Assembly: GCA_017645905.1 (NCBI GenBank)
Contig: JAGCNO010000081.1
Span: forward strand, 1-52,702
Length of the DNA stretch: 52,702 bases
Origin: Prevotella sp.
GTDB lineage: Bacteria; Bacteroidota; Bacteroidia; Bacteroidales; Bacteroidaceae
Direction of reading: 5' to 3'
The position numbers were made by a program, and so were the translations under genes. Position 1 is the first letter of the stretch. Every line of letters starts with the position of its first letter. Positions 38,109 through 45,562 of the stretch are shown here, one piece after another. The notes beneath the pieces are model-generated. The model was not told the DNA's origin and did no database searches. It was given only the letters and a program-made list of their open reading frames with translations.

Positions 38109-40670
38109 TTGTATATGAGACGAACAGCATATAAAACCATCGCCAAACAGCTGCTGATGTTTGTAGCTATAGCGGGAGGCCTTGCCTCTTGCGCCAGCGA
38201 AGAGTGGCAGTTTGAGAATCCGCAACAGTATAACCACGCGCTTTCCATCGTTCCCACTGTCTTCAACGCTGCGACAACGCGAGCAGAAACTGTGCCTGCA
38301 GAAGACCAGCTCAACGAAAACCTGCTGGTGTCGCTCGATGTATTTGTAGCGAATGCCGGACAGGATGACATTATCAACCAGTGGCATCTCACCACTCCCA
38401 GCTCTACCATCGAGAGCACAGTGAAGAGTCTGCTGGTCAACTATTGGGAGAAAAGGACAAACCTCAGAAAGAATAACTCCTATGACGTTTATGTAGCAGC
38501 TAACAATGAGGCAACAAAAGCCACAATCGCAACCGTCACTGACCTGAAGGCGCTCTCCGTCACTGATGCAGATATCATCAAGAAATATAAAGTTGATGCA
38601 GGAACATCTTCAGATAGCCCCTTCACCCCTGAAAAGGTTTTCGTCATGGATGGAGCAATCAAAAACTGGACTGCTGATAACGATGCTGACGAGCAGGTGT
38701 TCGAGGTAGACATGAAACGCGCTGCCGCCAAGATTCAGTTGAACGTGAGTTTCGATCAGGATTTCCTGGACAGGCTCATTTACAGGTATGACAAAGAGCA
38801 ATACGAAAACGATGGAACGCTGGTATGGACAGATGCCGATGGAAACCGCTTAGCAGATGGCGCAGAGAAGGTGCTAAAGGATGAGCACGACCAAATACAC
38901 GTCACAGGCACACCGGCATGGCGATATGTCAACTTCTCGAAGAGTGCGCCCATCTTCACCGAGGGTGAGTTAGATGCGGAAACAGAGCAGGGCAAAAGGA
39001 TTTTCAGGCAGAACATGTTCTTCAACGCTCTGAACTCCATAGAAGGCGAGGACAAAAGATTCTCCATTACCACCTACTCCTATCCCATGGCATGGGAGAA
39101 GAGTCTGGCCATCAACGATGCGCCATTCATCATGATTTCAGTTCGCTTCGACGAGTGGGATGAGACTGACGGAGAAGGAGAATGGAAGGCAAATTATTAT
39201 TACTATCGCATACCTGTCTGCGACGAGAATATCGTAACATCACTCGACCGCAACAAGATATACATCGTCAATGCAATTATTGACTCTTACGGCAGCGTAG
39301 GCGACAATGTAGAGCAGGATGTCACCTTGGAGTACGAGGTGATGGACTGGAGGAATGACGATGCCGACAACTCCAATGTGATAGGAAAGCCGCTCGACTT
39401 CCTCATGGTGTCGCCTCTGCATTTCAATCTTTATGGTGACGGGGCGGAGTCTGTCACACTGGACGCACACTCACCCAATGGCAAGAGAGTGCTGGTAAAG
39501 GATGTTGTCGTAACTTGGATTGATGCTAGCGGACAAGAACGCCACGACAAGGTCAATGACTTGCAAACTGTACCAGGCGAAGCCACAGATGGAAAGATCA
39601 CAGTCAGCTCTACCGTGATGCCCAATCATGCCGTAAAGACTATTACCTTCACGGTCTATCTGGAAGGGCACGAGAATGATATGGCTCACACAGTAACCAT
39701 CAAGCACTTCCCAGTTGAGAATATTCAGAACTTTGCAGGTAGTTGGTCGTCAAAGATTGGTGGAACTGCTTATGAATACAGAAATTCAAATGCTAATGGA
39801 TATATTCAATTAGGGGAAATCAGCAAGACTTCTCCTGGATTTTTATATCAAAAGACATCTGTTCAAATTTCTCAAAGTCAATATACTCTTTTTCAAAATG
39901 AAGGTTATGATGTATCACGCTCTGGTAATGGTTGGTTCGGATATACCTATTATTTAAATGACTATTGGATTGTTTATGCAAGATTGGCAAATAGGCAGTG
40001 GATTGATTGGGAAGCTGACCAAACAGTTCATAATACCCAAAAAGGCTGTCAAGATGATAATTTCAAAGCAAAGATGTTCAACCCTTCAGATGGTCTGATA
40101 TATCCAATTTACGATAATAGTACAAACAATAATAACACAAGGTTTGCTGCAACAATAACTGCTACAGTTCCAAGAAGCATGTCTGGATTAACTAATAACC
40201 ATATGTATGTGGTGCAGATTTCCAGTACCAGCGATAAATACATATTAGGTAAGCCTATATTAACGAAGGGGGCTTACAACGGGACGAATACCCAGTCAAA
40301 TGACGATGTTGTTTCCCCTGCCTTTATGATTGCTTCACAGTTAGGTGCCGTTAGCACTTTTACAGGTAACGATGCAGCTCTCAATGCTGCTATTCATTGC
40401 TCTAATTACCTGGAAGTTGGTACTGATGGCACTCGTTATACAGGATGGAGACTTCCGACAGCCTCAGAAATAGCCGTCATAGCAGACCGTCAGAATGATC
40501 CTAATTATAATCCAGACGTAATAACAGAAGTGCTGGGCGGTGATTACTATTATAATCTAGCTGGCGGAAGATCATTTGTTATAGGAAAAGATCAAAATTC
40601 TGAAAACACTTACGTTCGTTGCGTCCGCGACCTGACCGATGCCGACTTGAAGCGTATAAATGGTGAATAA
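38109..40670 (+). CDS. Putative fimbrial tip subunit with AT-rich C-terminal adhesin-like domain
   Basis: 853 residues; lipoprotein signal IAGGLASC (Cys28), Thr-Arg site at Arg58 (AATTRAE). The N-terminal two-thirds are a pilin-type region (VDMKRAAAKIQLNVSF, MISVRFDEWDE, YYYRIPVCDENIVTSLDRNKIYIVNAIID, EYEVMDW). From about residue 540 (39730) the DNA turns AT-rich and the protein Asn/Tyr/Gln-rich (YLNDYWIVYARLANRQWIDW). It ends with YTGWRLPTASEIAVIADRQN and YVRCVRDL, the signature of DUF1566/FGE-like tip domains. Probably a surface-exposed, variable adhesin at the pilus tip. ATG at 38115 is an alternative start. Confidence 0.82.
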   Translation: MYMRRTAYKTIAKQLLMFVAIAGGLASCASEEWQFENPQQYNHALSIVPTVFNAATTRAETVPAEDQLNENLLVSLDVFVANAGQDDIINQWHLTTPSSTIESTVKSLLVNYWEKRTNLRKNNSYDVYVAANNEATKATIATVTDLKALSVTDADIIKKYKVDAGTSSDSPFTPEKVFVMDGAIKNWTADNDADEQVFEVDMKRAAAKIQLNVSFDQDFLDRLIYRYDKEQYENDGTLVWTDADGNRLADGAEKVLKDEHDQIHVTGTPAWRYVNFSKSAPIFTEGELDAETEQGKRIFRQNMFFNALNSIEGEDKRFSITTYSYPMAWEKSLAINDAPFIMISVRFDEWDETDGEGEWKANYYYYRIPVCDENIVTSLDRNKIYIVNAIIDSYGSVGDNVEQDVTLEYEVMDWRNDDADNSNVIGKPLDFLMVSPLHFNLYGDGAESVTLDAHSPNGKRVLVKDVVVTWIDASGQERHDKVNDLQTVPGEATDGKITVSSTVMPNHAVKTITFTVYLEGHENDMAHTVTIKHFPVENIQNFAGSWSSKIGGTAYEYRNSNANGYIQLGEISKTSPGFLYQKTSVQISQSQYTLFQNEGYDVSRSGNGWFGYTYYLNDYWIVYARLANRQWIDWEADQTVHNTQKGCQDDNFKAKMFNPSDGLIYPIYDNSTNNNNTRFAATITATVPRSMSGLTNNHMYVVQISSTSDKYILGKPILTKGAYNGTNTQSNDDVVSPAFMIASQLGAVSTFTGNDAALNAAIHCSNYLEVGTDGTRYTGWRLPTASEIAVIADRQNDPNYNPDVITEVLGGDYYYNLAGGRSFVIGKDQNSENTYVRCVRDLTDADLKRINGE

Positions 40671-40684
40671 ACAAATTGTGCACT

Positions 40685-42712
40685 ATGAAATATATTCTCA
40701 ACATATTTGCAGTTCTCGCACTAACCTTTGGCGTGACAGCCTGCTCTGAAGACAGCCTGCCTAGCATCATTGACGATGCACAGGTGCCTGAGGGCGAGAT
40801 GCGCGTAAACCTCTTGCTAAGTGTTCCTGCCGCAGACAATGTCACTCGCAGTATGCTGCCTGGAGATGAAAAGAAGGTGACCACCTTGAAAATGGTTTGT
40901 TTCGACGCCAACGGCTATTACTTAGGCGAACGAGAGGCCCAAGTGGCACAAACATCTACAGATCCCGACCACGGCACCGTGAAAGGTAATGTACCTGGTG
41001 CCACCTGCCGCATCCACTTCATTGCCAATCGTCCACACCTTGATCTGAGCAGCGTTCCCATTGGTACGTCGGAAAATAACTTGATGCAATGGGAAGTAAT
41101 GACAACGACATACAATGAGGCCGATGCCGAGTACGTCACTTACTGGGGCTACCACAAAGAGAGCAACGAAGAGGACATGAAGGTCTACCTCAAAGGCCAA
41201 GGCACGGAGCATATCGTATACCTCCTCCGCGACAGGGCCCAAGTGAGAATAGTAGACGTCTCAGATGAAGACCAGATGAACATAGACCGGATCTACTCAG
41301 TGGAATGGACCATCAGCAACGGCCGCGACAGAGGATACTTGGCTCCTTACAACTCCGCCAATGTGAGAGATCCTTTTGACGGTTATTATTCAACAACCAC
41401 CGAGGGGGGAAACACGGTTGTAACAGGCAACTCCGTCATCACAGAATATCCTTCGTCTGGCAGATATACCGCAACAGAGTCTGACATAGCTCAAAACGGA
41501 AAAATCATAGTCGGAGGCGAGAACACACTGAAGCCCATCTATTTGTTTGAGGATTACAACGAAGGGGCCAATCTGCAAACTGCTGATGCACCTGTGGTCA
41601 AGCTAATCCTGAAAGTCACCTATATGTACGACGATAATGGTAATGCCTATGCTGCTGGTGCCACCAGAAAGGTGAAATACCACACCGCACTGCTGATGAA
41701 CCAGGAGTTCGAGATGTTTCATGTGACCAGGAATCACACCTATTCGCTCACCATCAAGGGTCTGCCCAGAAGTCTTGGCAAAGATACCTTTGCTGAAGCT
41801 CTGACCAACACCAACTACACCAACAACCAGCTGTTCACCATCAACGAAGAGGCAACAGACGTGACCGACGGTACCCACTCGCTGAGCATCAAGACGACGA
41901 CAGGAACCTCAGTCGTTTACACGGAGTCGGAAACTGTAACCATCCCGTTTACCTACATGACTAACGGAGCTGGCGATCCCAATTTGACAAGTGCAAACTT
42001 CAGTGCCGTATGGAAGAAGAATGAAGATGTAGCAGAGACGTCACTTCCCATTACCTATAATCCATCAACCGGTGAAGGTACTATCACTCTAACACTGAAG
42101 GAAGTTGGAACATCGTTGAAGGAAGGAAAGTTGCTCTTGACGGACAAAGCTTATGGGCTGCAGCGCTATGTGAACGTATATACCATCTCTCAGTTTTCGT
42201 TCAGAGATAAGACACTCACGAGAGTCGGGACAAGAACCGTCAATGGCAAAACTAGGCCTGTCTACCAGCTCACACTAAAGTTTCCTGCGGGTAGTAATCG
42301 ATTCCCCAAGGGATTGTACCCCATTACCATTAAGTTCGCTACTCAGACACTGAATGCATTTAGTGATGAAAACGCTACAACAACAACTGAAGGCCTTTGC
42401 GGACTGACCATGAGTAGCACAGCAGTAGACGACGTAGATAATGGCGCTACGACTGGCAATGGCAATAACTTACGCTACCCTTGGAACTATCAGGCTCGTG
42501 ACTGGGGCTACTGGTATTCCTATATTGTCCTGACACAGGACGATATGAAACAAGGGGCTGACGGCGGTGACGAAATAAACCTGTATTTCGACGATATTTG
42601 CGGTGAAGCCCACCCGAACAGCACCTTCAGCAGCGTAGGCCTCTATTATGAAATTGAATATTTCGGCGGTATAAAGAGCATTTATGCGAATAGGCCAAAT
42701 CAAGATTTATAA
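40685..42712 (+). CDS. Putative terminal fimbrial subunit (lipoprotein)
   Basis: 675 residues from MKYILNIFAVL (an ATG three codons earlier is possible); lipoprotein signal TFGVTAC and Thr-Arg site (NVTRSM) 35 residues after the Cys. N-terminal segments MRVNLLLSVPA, KVTTLKMVCFDANGYYLG and GATCRIHFIANRP, then VYLLRDRAQVRIVD, are typical of accessory subunits in Bacteroidales pilus loci. The mid part YHTALLMNQEFEMFHVTRNHTYSLTIKG is the usual end of the pilin module. The last 250 residues form an extra beta-rich domain with no recognised family (FPKGLYPITIKFATQTLNAFS, WGYWYSYIVLTQDD). As last gene of the operon it is a candidate tip or tip-adaptor protein. Confidence 0.8.
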   Translation: MKYILNIFAVLALTFGVTACSEDSLPSIIDDAQVPEGEMRVNLLLSVPAADNVTRSMLPGDEKKVTTLKMVCFDANGYYLGEREAQVAQTSTDPDHGTVKGNVPGATCRIHFIANRPHLDLSSVPIGTSENNLMQWEVMTTTYNEADAEYVTYWGYHKESNEEDMKVYLKGQGTEHIVYLLRDRAQVRIVDVSDEDQMNIDRIYSVEWTISNGRDRGYLAPYNSANVRDPFDGYYSTTTEGGNTVVTGNSVITEYPSSGRYTATESDIAQNGKIIVGGENTLKPIYLFEDYNEGANLQTADAPVVKLILKVTYMYDDNGNAYAAGATRKVKYHTALLMNQEFEMFHVTRNHTYSLTIKGLPRSLGKDTFAEALTNTNYTNNQLFTINEEATDVTDGTHSLSIKTTTGTSVVYTESETVTIPFTYMTNGAGDPNLTSANFSAVWKKNEDVAETSLPITYNPSTGEGTITLTLKEVGTSLKEGKLLLTDKAYGLQRYVNVYTISQFSFRDKTLTRVGTRTVNGKTRPVYQLTLKFPAGSNRFPKGLYPITIKFATQTLNAFSDENATTTTEGLCGLTMSSTAVDDVDNGATTGNGNNLRYPWNYQARDWGYWYSYIVLTQDDMKQGADGGDEINLYFDDICGEAHPNSTFSSVGLYYEIEYFGGIKSIYANRPNQDL

Positions 42713-42753
42713 CTTTATTGAGGAATAGATATAGAATAATGCACTATAATGAC

Positions 42754-42786
42754 AGCAGCTGCATCCCTCTTCTGGTTGTAGCTGCT
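42754..42786 (+). terminator. Terminator-like hairpin of the fimbrial operon
   Basis: AGCAGCTGCA (42754-42763) pairs with TGTAGCTGCT (42777-42786), nine of ten pairs, followed by TTTCG. It lies about 40 bases after the last fimbrial stop. Confidence 0.6.
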
Positions 42787-42811
42787 TTCGTGTTAATCGG
42801 CATCTGCCCTG

Positions 42812-42839
42812 TGTAGGGGCAGGCCCCGTGCCAGCCCGA
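42812..42839 (+). repeat. 28-base repeat, copy 2
   Basis: Exact copy of 26515-26542 in the same orientation. Together they bracket all fimbrial subunit genes but not the DUF3575 gene. Confidence 0.9.
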
Positions 42840-42964
42840 TTGCCCGGCAGGGCAAATGTTGTAGGCACTCCCGTTACCGTCAACATCTTACCAGCCATAG
42901 GAATGGTGGCTATCCCTATCACTCCCCTACGAGGTAAGGCGGTATCAAAACGGACCTCTTAACC

Positions 42965-43005
42965 AGTCCGAACCGTTTGGACTGCGAGTCCGAATCGTTC
43001 GGACT
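42965..43005. repeat. Two adjacent AGTCCGAA hairpins
   Basis: AGTCCGAACCGTTTGGACT (42965-42983, with a mismatch) and AGTCCGAATCGTTCGGACT (42987-43005, perfect 8-pair stem). They are near-copies of each other, separated by three bases. Confidence 0.75.
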
Positions 43006-43147
43006 GTAATGATGCTACGTTATGATACTGACTAAACAGTAATCAAACTACGACAGTAAACGCCACTGATTATCTGATGGGCGGTAATAACCACTAATAA
43101 CTGGTTATAACCGCTATCGCCGCCACTGCACTTTTTCCCGCAATTCC

Positions 43148-43178
43148 TTTGCCGTTTCAGAAATAATCCGTAATTTTG
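43148..43178 (+). promoter_or_regulatory. Promoter of the HipA-like kinase pair
   Basis: TTTG (43148-43151), 19 bases, TAATTTTG (43171-43178): complete match. The ATG at 43187 begins only nine bases after the -7 box, so the mRNA would have almost no leader. Confidence 0.75.
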
Positions 43179-43186
43179 CAGCTGAT

Positions 43187-43999
43187 ATGAAATTAAGCAC
43201 TGTTAAAAGCATCCGAAAGATTGACTATCTCTATGAAACGGGAGACCGTCCTGTTCAGGTGGCTTGCTCTGACAAGAACACGTATATATGTAAGTATATG
43301 CAATCAACGAACCGGGCCTACAAGCTCGTTTCCGAACTGATAGGAGTTTTGACGGCAAAGGCATGGAACCTCTCTATGCCGGGCTACGCTTTTGTTGACA
43401 TCTCAGATGAACATTGGGAAGGATGCAATGTGTCTCACGTGTTGTCTGCCCCAGCTTTTGGTTGTAAGAAACTTCCAGAAGTCACCGACATCAATAACAT
43501 GACTTTTATGCAGGTAGCCAGTGATGAAAACGTTATGAGACAGTTATTAGGTATCGCACTCTATGATATGTGGATAGCCAATGAAGATCGCACTTACAAC
43601 AATGCCAACCTGCTATATGACGTAAACGAGAAGCAATTGATATCTATTGACTATGGAGGAATCTTTAATATGGCAACTTATGGATATCCACTCTCTTTGC
43701 TGACTTTACAAGACTCCATTCTATATTCAGAAAGCTTCACGCACCTAAGTAAAAACATTGAATCCGATAAGCTTCTTCAAATAGGTCTGAGCATGCGACC
43801 ATATTACCTGTCAAGCTTAAGGAAATGTAAAATGAACATTAGGGAAGGATTACTGCAAATACCTTCAGAATGGAACATGCCTCATGACGTAGTTGAGAGA
43901 AAGGTACAGGAGCTTTTCAAAGAGGAATGGACAGAAAGGGTATGGCTGAATTTTATAGATTGTCTAAAAGAATCGATTAATACTAACCAATATGAATAA
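43187..43999 (+). CDS. HipA-like kinase (HipA_2 family)
   Basis: A 270-residue protein-kinase-fold enzyme. The N-terminal strand pair (IDYLYETGDRPVQVACSDKNTYICKYM) would carry the ATP-binding Lys. The catalytic segment DMWIANEDRTYNNANLLYD has Asp134 and Asn138-141, followed by the metal-site Asp155 in LISIDYGGIF. This is the compact HipA-like family (PF20613 type), without the N-terminal domain of classical HipA toxins. Substrates are unknown; classical HipA phosphorylates glutamyl-tRNA synthetase. It overlaps the next gene by eight bases, and the pair is clearly AT-richer than its surroundings, which suggests transfer as a module. Confidence 0.8.
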   Translation: MKLSTVKSIRKIDYLYETGDRPVQVACSDKNTYICKYMQSTNRAYKLVSELIGVLTAKAWNLSMPGYAFVDISDEHWEGCNVSHVLSAPAFGCKKLPEVTDINNMTFMQVASDENVMRQLLGIALYDMWIANEDRTYNNANLLYDVNEKQLISIDYGGIFNMATYGYPLSLLTLQDSILYSESFTHLSKNIESDKLLQIGLSMRPYYLSSLRKCKMNIREGLLQIPSEWNMPHDVVERKVQELFKEEWTERVWLNFIDCLKESINTNQYE

Positions 44000-44348
44000 A
44001 CTGAGATATAGCATCATTTTCGGAGTTTTACGACCAGAGATTTCCGAAAGGATAAGTCTGGGACTTATCATTATTGACGGCAAGGAGGTTAACATTCGAT
44101 ATTCCGTGAAAAAACTCCATGCCCTGCGGGGGTTGTTTTCAAAAGCAGAATATGAATTCGTGGAAAAGGTCTTAAGGACAATGTCAAGGGAAAAGACTAT
44201 ACGAACAGTGGAGGACATCAGTTATTTGAGTCGCTATTCAAATAACCTTTTGTCATTATCTCAGCTGCAGGTCATTGATTTGGCACCCACAAAGGCTTCC
44301 AAAGACTGGCTTTTCCGCAATTATGTCTATGCAGGATCATCTGCTTGA
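43992..44348 (+). CDS. DUF3037-like partner of the HipA-like kinase
   Basis: 118 residues. The beginning YSIIFGVLRPEISERISLGLIIIDG follows the YSIIRYVPD...E.-NVG(V/L)-type start of DUF3037 proteins, which are repeatedly found next to HipA_2 kinases. The rest is helical (SVKKLHALRGLFSKAEYEFVEKVLRTM). The eight-base overlap with the kinase gene points to co-translation. A toxin-antitoxin-like or immunity role is possible but not established; the family name is a motif-level judgement. Confidence 0.65.
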   Translation: MNKLRYSIIFGVLRPEISERISLGLIIIDGKEVNIRYSVKKLHALRGLFSKAEYEFVEKVLRTMSREKTIRTVEDISYLSRYSNNLLSLSQLQVIDLAPTKASKDWLFRNYVYAGSSA

Positions 44349-44404
44349 AGTACTCAATTAATGCAACAGCCTCAGAGTTAGCTCACCCCTTACACATTTT
44401 CACT

Positions 44405-45283
44405 ATGAGACGCCTGTTCCTGTTATTCCTTTTCACGGTTGCTGCTTCCTCGTCATGGGCACAGCAATACGCGATGCCGCAGGTGCCGGACAGCATCCGC
44501 GATGCTACGGCACGGGCGGACTATGCTACGGAGCGGTTCTGGGAGCGCTATAACTTCTGCGACACGACGCTGCTGACCCCCGACTATGCCGAGCAGGCAT
44601 TGGCCGATTTTATCGGTCTGCTGCACTATGCCTCGCCGAAAGGACGCGAGGTGGCGGTAAACCGATGGCTCGATGCTGCCACGGCGACGCCACAGGTCTA
44701 CAACTATTTTGCCAAGCAGGCGGACTACTACCTGTATCACCCGAACTCTCCGCTGCGTGACGACGAGCTGAACTTGCTCGTGGTCCGTCATGTAGCAGAA
44801 TGTGAGGTGGCTGGCGAGGCGCAGCGCATCCGTGCCCGTTTCCTACTGAAGCTGGGAACGCGGAACCAGGTGGGTGACGTGGCTACCGACTTCACCTGCC
44901 AGACGGCCGACGGACAGGAGCACCGACTGCTGGAGATGCTTCATACACCGCTGACGCTTATGCTGTTTTACGACCCGGAGTGCGACAACTGCCGCGGCAT
45001 GATTTTCCGCCTGCGCTACAGTTCGATGATTAACCAGCGTATCAGCGACGGACGGCTGATGTTCCTGGCTGTCAACGTGATGAAGGAAGAAGAGGGCGAG
45101 GAGGTCGCGGAAGAGGAACTGCCCGACAACTGGCTGCAGGTGAGGGACGCTACTGGCGTGCAGGAAAACCTGCTGTATGACTTATCGGGGCTGCCGGTGC
45201 TCTTTCTGCTGGACGCCGAGGGACGAGTGCTGCAACGCCAGACAGACATTCATCAGGTGATGAATTATCTGGTGTCGAAATAA
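44405..45283 (+). CDS. Secreted thioredoxin-fold protein with N-terminal DUF5106-like domain
   Basis: 292 residues from the ATG at 44405 (MRRLFLLFLFTVAASSSWAQ, signal peptide). Residues 25-150 are helical (RADYATERFWERYNFCD, YAEQALADFIGLLHYA, RIRARFLLKLGTRNQVG) and match the DUF5106 type that precedes TlpA-like domains in Bacteroidales. Residues 155-290 are a thioredoxin fold with the redox pair Cys193-x-x-Cys196 (DPECDNCRGM) and the cis-Pro loop SGLPVLFLLD. It is expected to act as a periplasmic thiol-disulphide reductase. Convergent with the GH3 gene; the AT-rich kinase pair upstream seems unrelated. Confidence 0.85.
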   Translation: MRRLFLLFLFTVAASSSWAQQYAMPQVPDSIRDATARADYATERFWERYNFCDTTLLTPDYAEQALADFIGLLHYASPKGREVAVNRWLDAATATPQVYNYFAKQADYYLYHPNSPLRDDELNLLVVRHVAECEVAGEAQRIRARFLLKLGTRNQVGDVATDFTCQTADGQEHRLLEMLHTPLTLMLFYDPECDNCRGMIFRLRYSSMINQRISDGRLMFLAVNVMKEEEGEEVAEEELPDNWLQVRDATGVQENLLYDLSGLPVLFLLDAEGRVLQRQTDIHQVMNYLVSK

Positions 45284-45321
45284 AGTCCCATCCCCTAACC
45301 CTCTCTGTTTAGGTAGGAGAG

Positions 45322-45407
45322 AAAGAACCGTTCTTTCGATTTGAATATGCCGTTCTTTCGGTTCGAATAAGCCGTTCTTTCGAGGCGAATAAGCCGTTCT
45401 TTCTCCA
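45322..45407 (+). repeat. 22-base repeat array 4 (GCCGTTCTTTC family)
   Basis: Four 22-base units starting at 45322 (diverged head with AACCGTTCTTTC), 45344, 45366 and 45388. Spacers are GATTTG, GGTTCG and GAGGCG. The end GCCGTTCTTTCTCCA matches the other arrays. Confidence 0.9.
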
Positions 45408-45446
45408 AGGAGAAAACAAAGCGAGATTCCCTAAGGAAATAAAAAC

Positions 45447-45508
45447 TAAGGAGTTTAGAAGTAAAGGAGTTAATTTGCGTAGCAACTCCTTGACTCCTAA
45501 ACTCCTTA
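45447..45508. terminator. Long inverted repeat between convergent genes (bidirectional terminator-like)
   Basis: TAAGGAGTTTAG (45447-45458) pairs perfectly with CTAAACTCCTTA (45497-45508), and inside AAGGAGTT (45464-45471) pairs with AACTCCTT (45484-45491). Built from the same GGAGTT/AACTCC words as the period-7 arrays. No U tract; might end both genes or just be a repeat. Confidence 0.6.
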
Positions 45509-45562
45509 GAGATAGAAAGGAGGAGGAATCAGACAAGCGAGATTCCCCTGCAATGTGCAGAA

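Larger units (their letters stand above)
42713..43186. other. Intergenic region after the fimbrial operon
   Basis: 474 bases containing a terminator-like hairpin (42754-42786), the second 28-base repeat (42812-42839), two related hairpins (42965-42983, 42987-43005) and the kinase promoter (43148-43178). No gene is supported. Confidence 0.7.
45284..45562. other. Convergent intergenic region with array 4 and a long inverted repeat
   Basis: 279 bases between the thioredoxin-fold and GH3 genes. It holds 22-base array 4 (45322-45407) and a long inverted repeat (45447-45508). No gene is supported. Confidence 0.75.

Noticed and set aside
26515-42839. Fimbrial operon as a mobile element bounded by att sites
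   Set aside because: The 28-base repeats are suggestive, but there is no integrase, transposase or tRNA in the window, and the operon's base composition is like its neighbours except for the tip domain.
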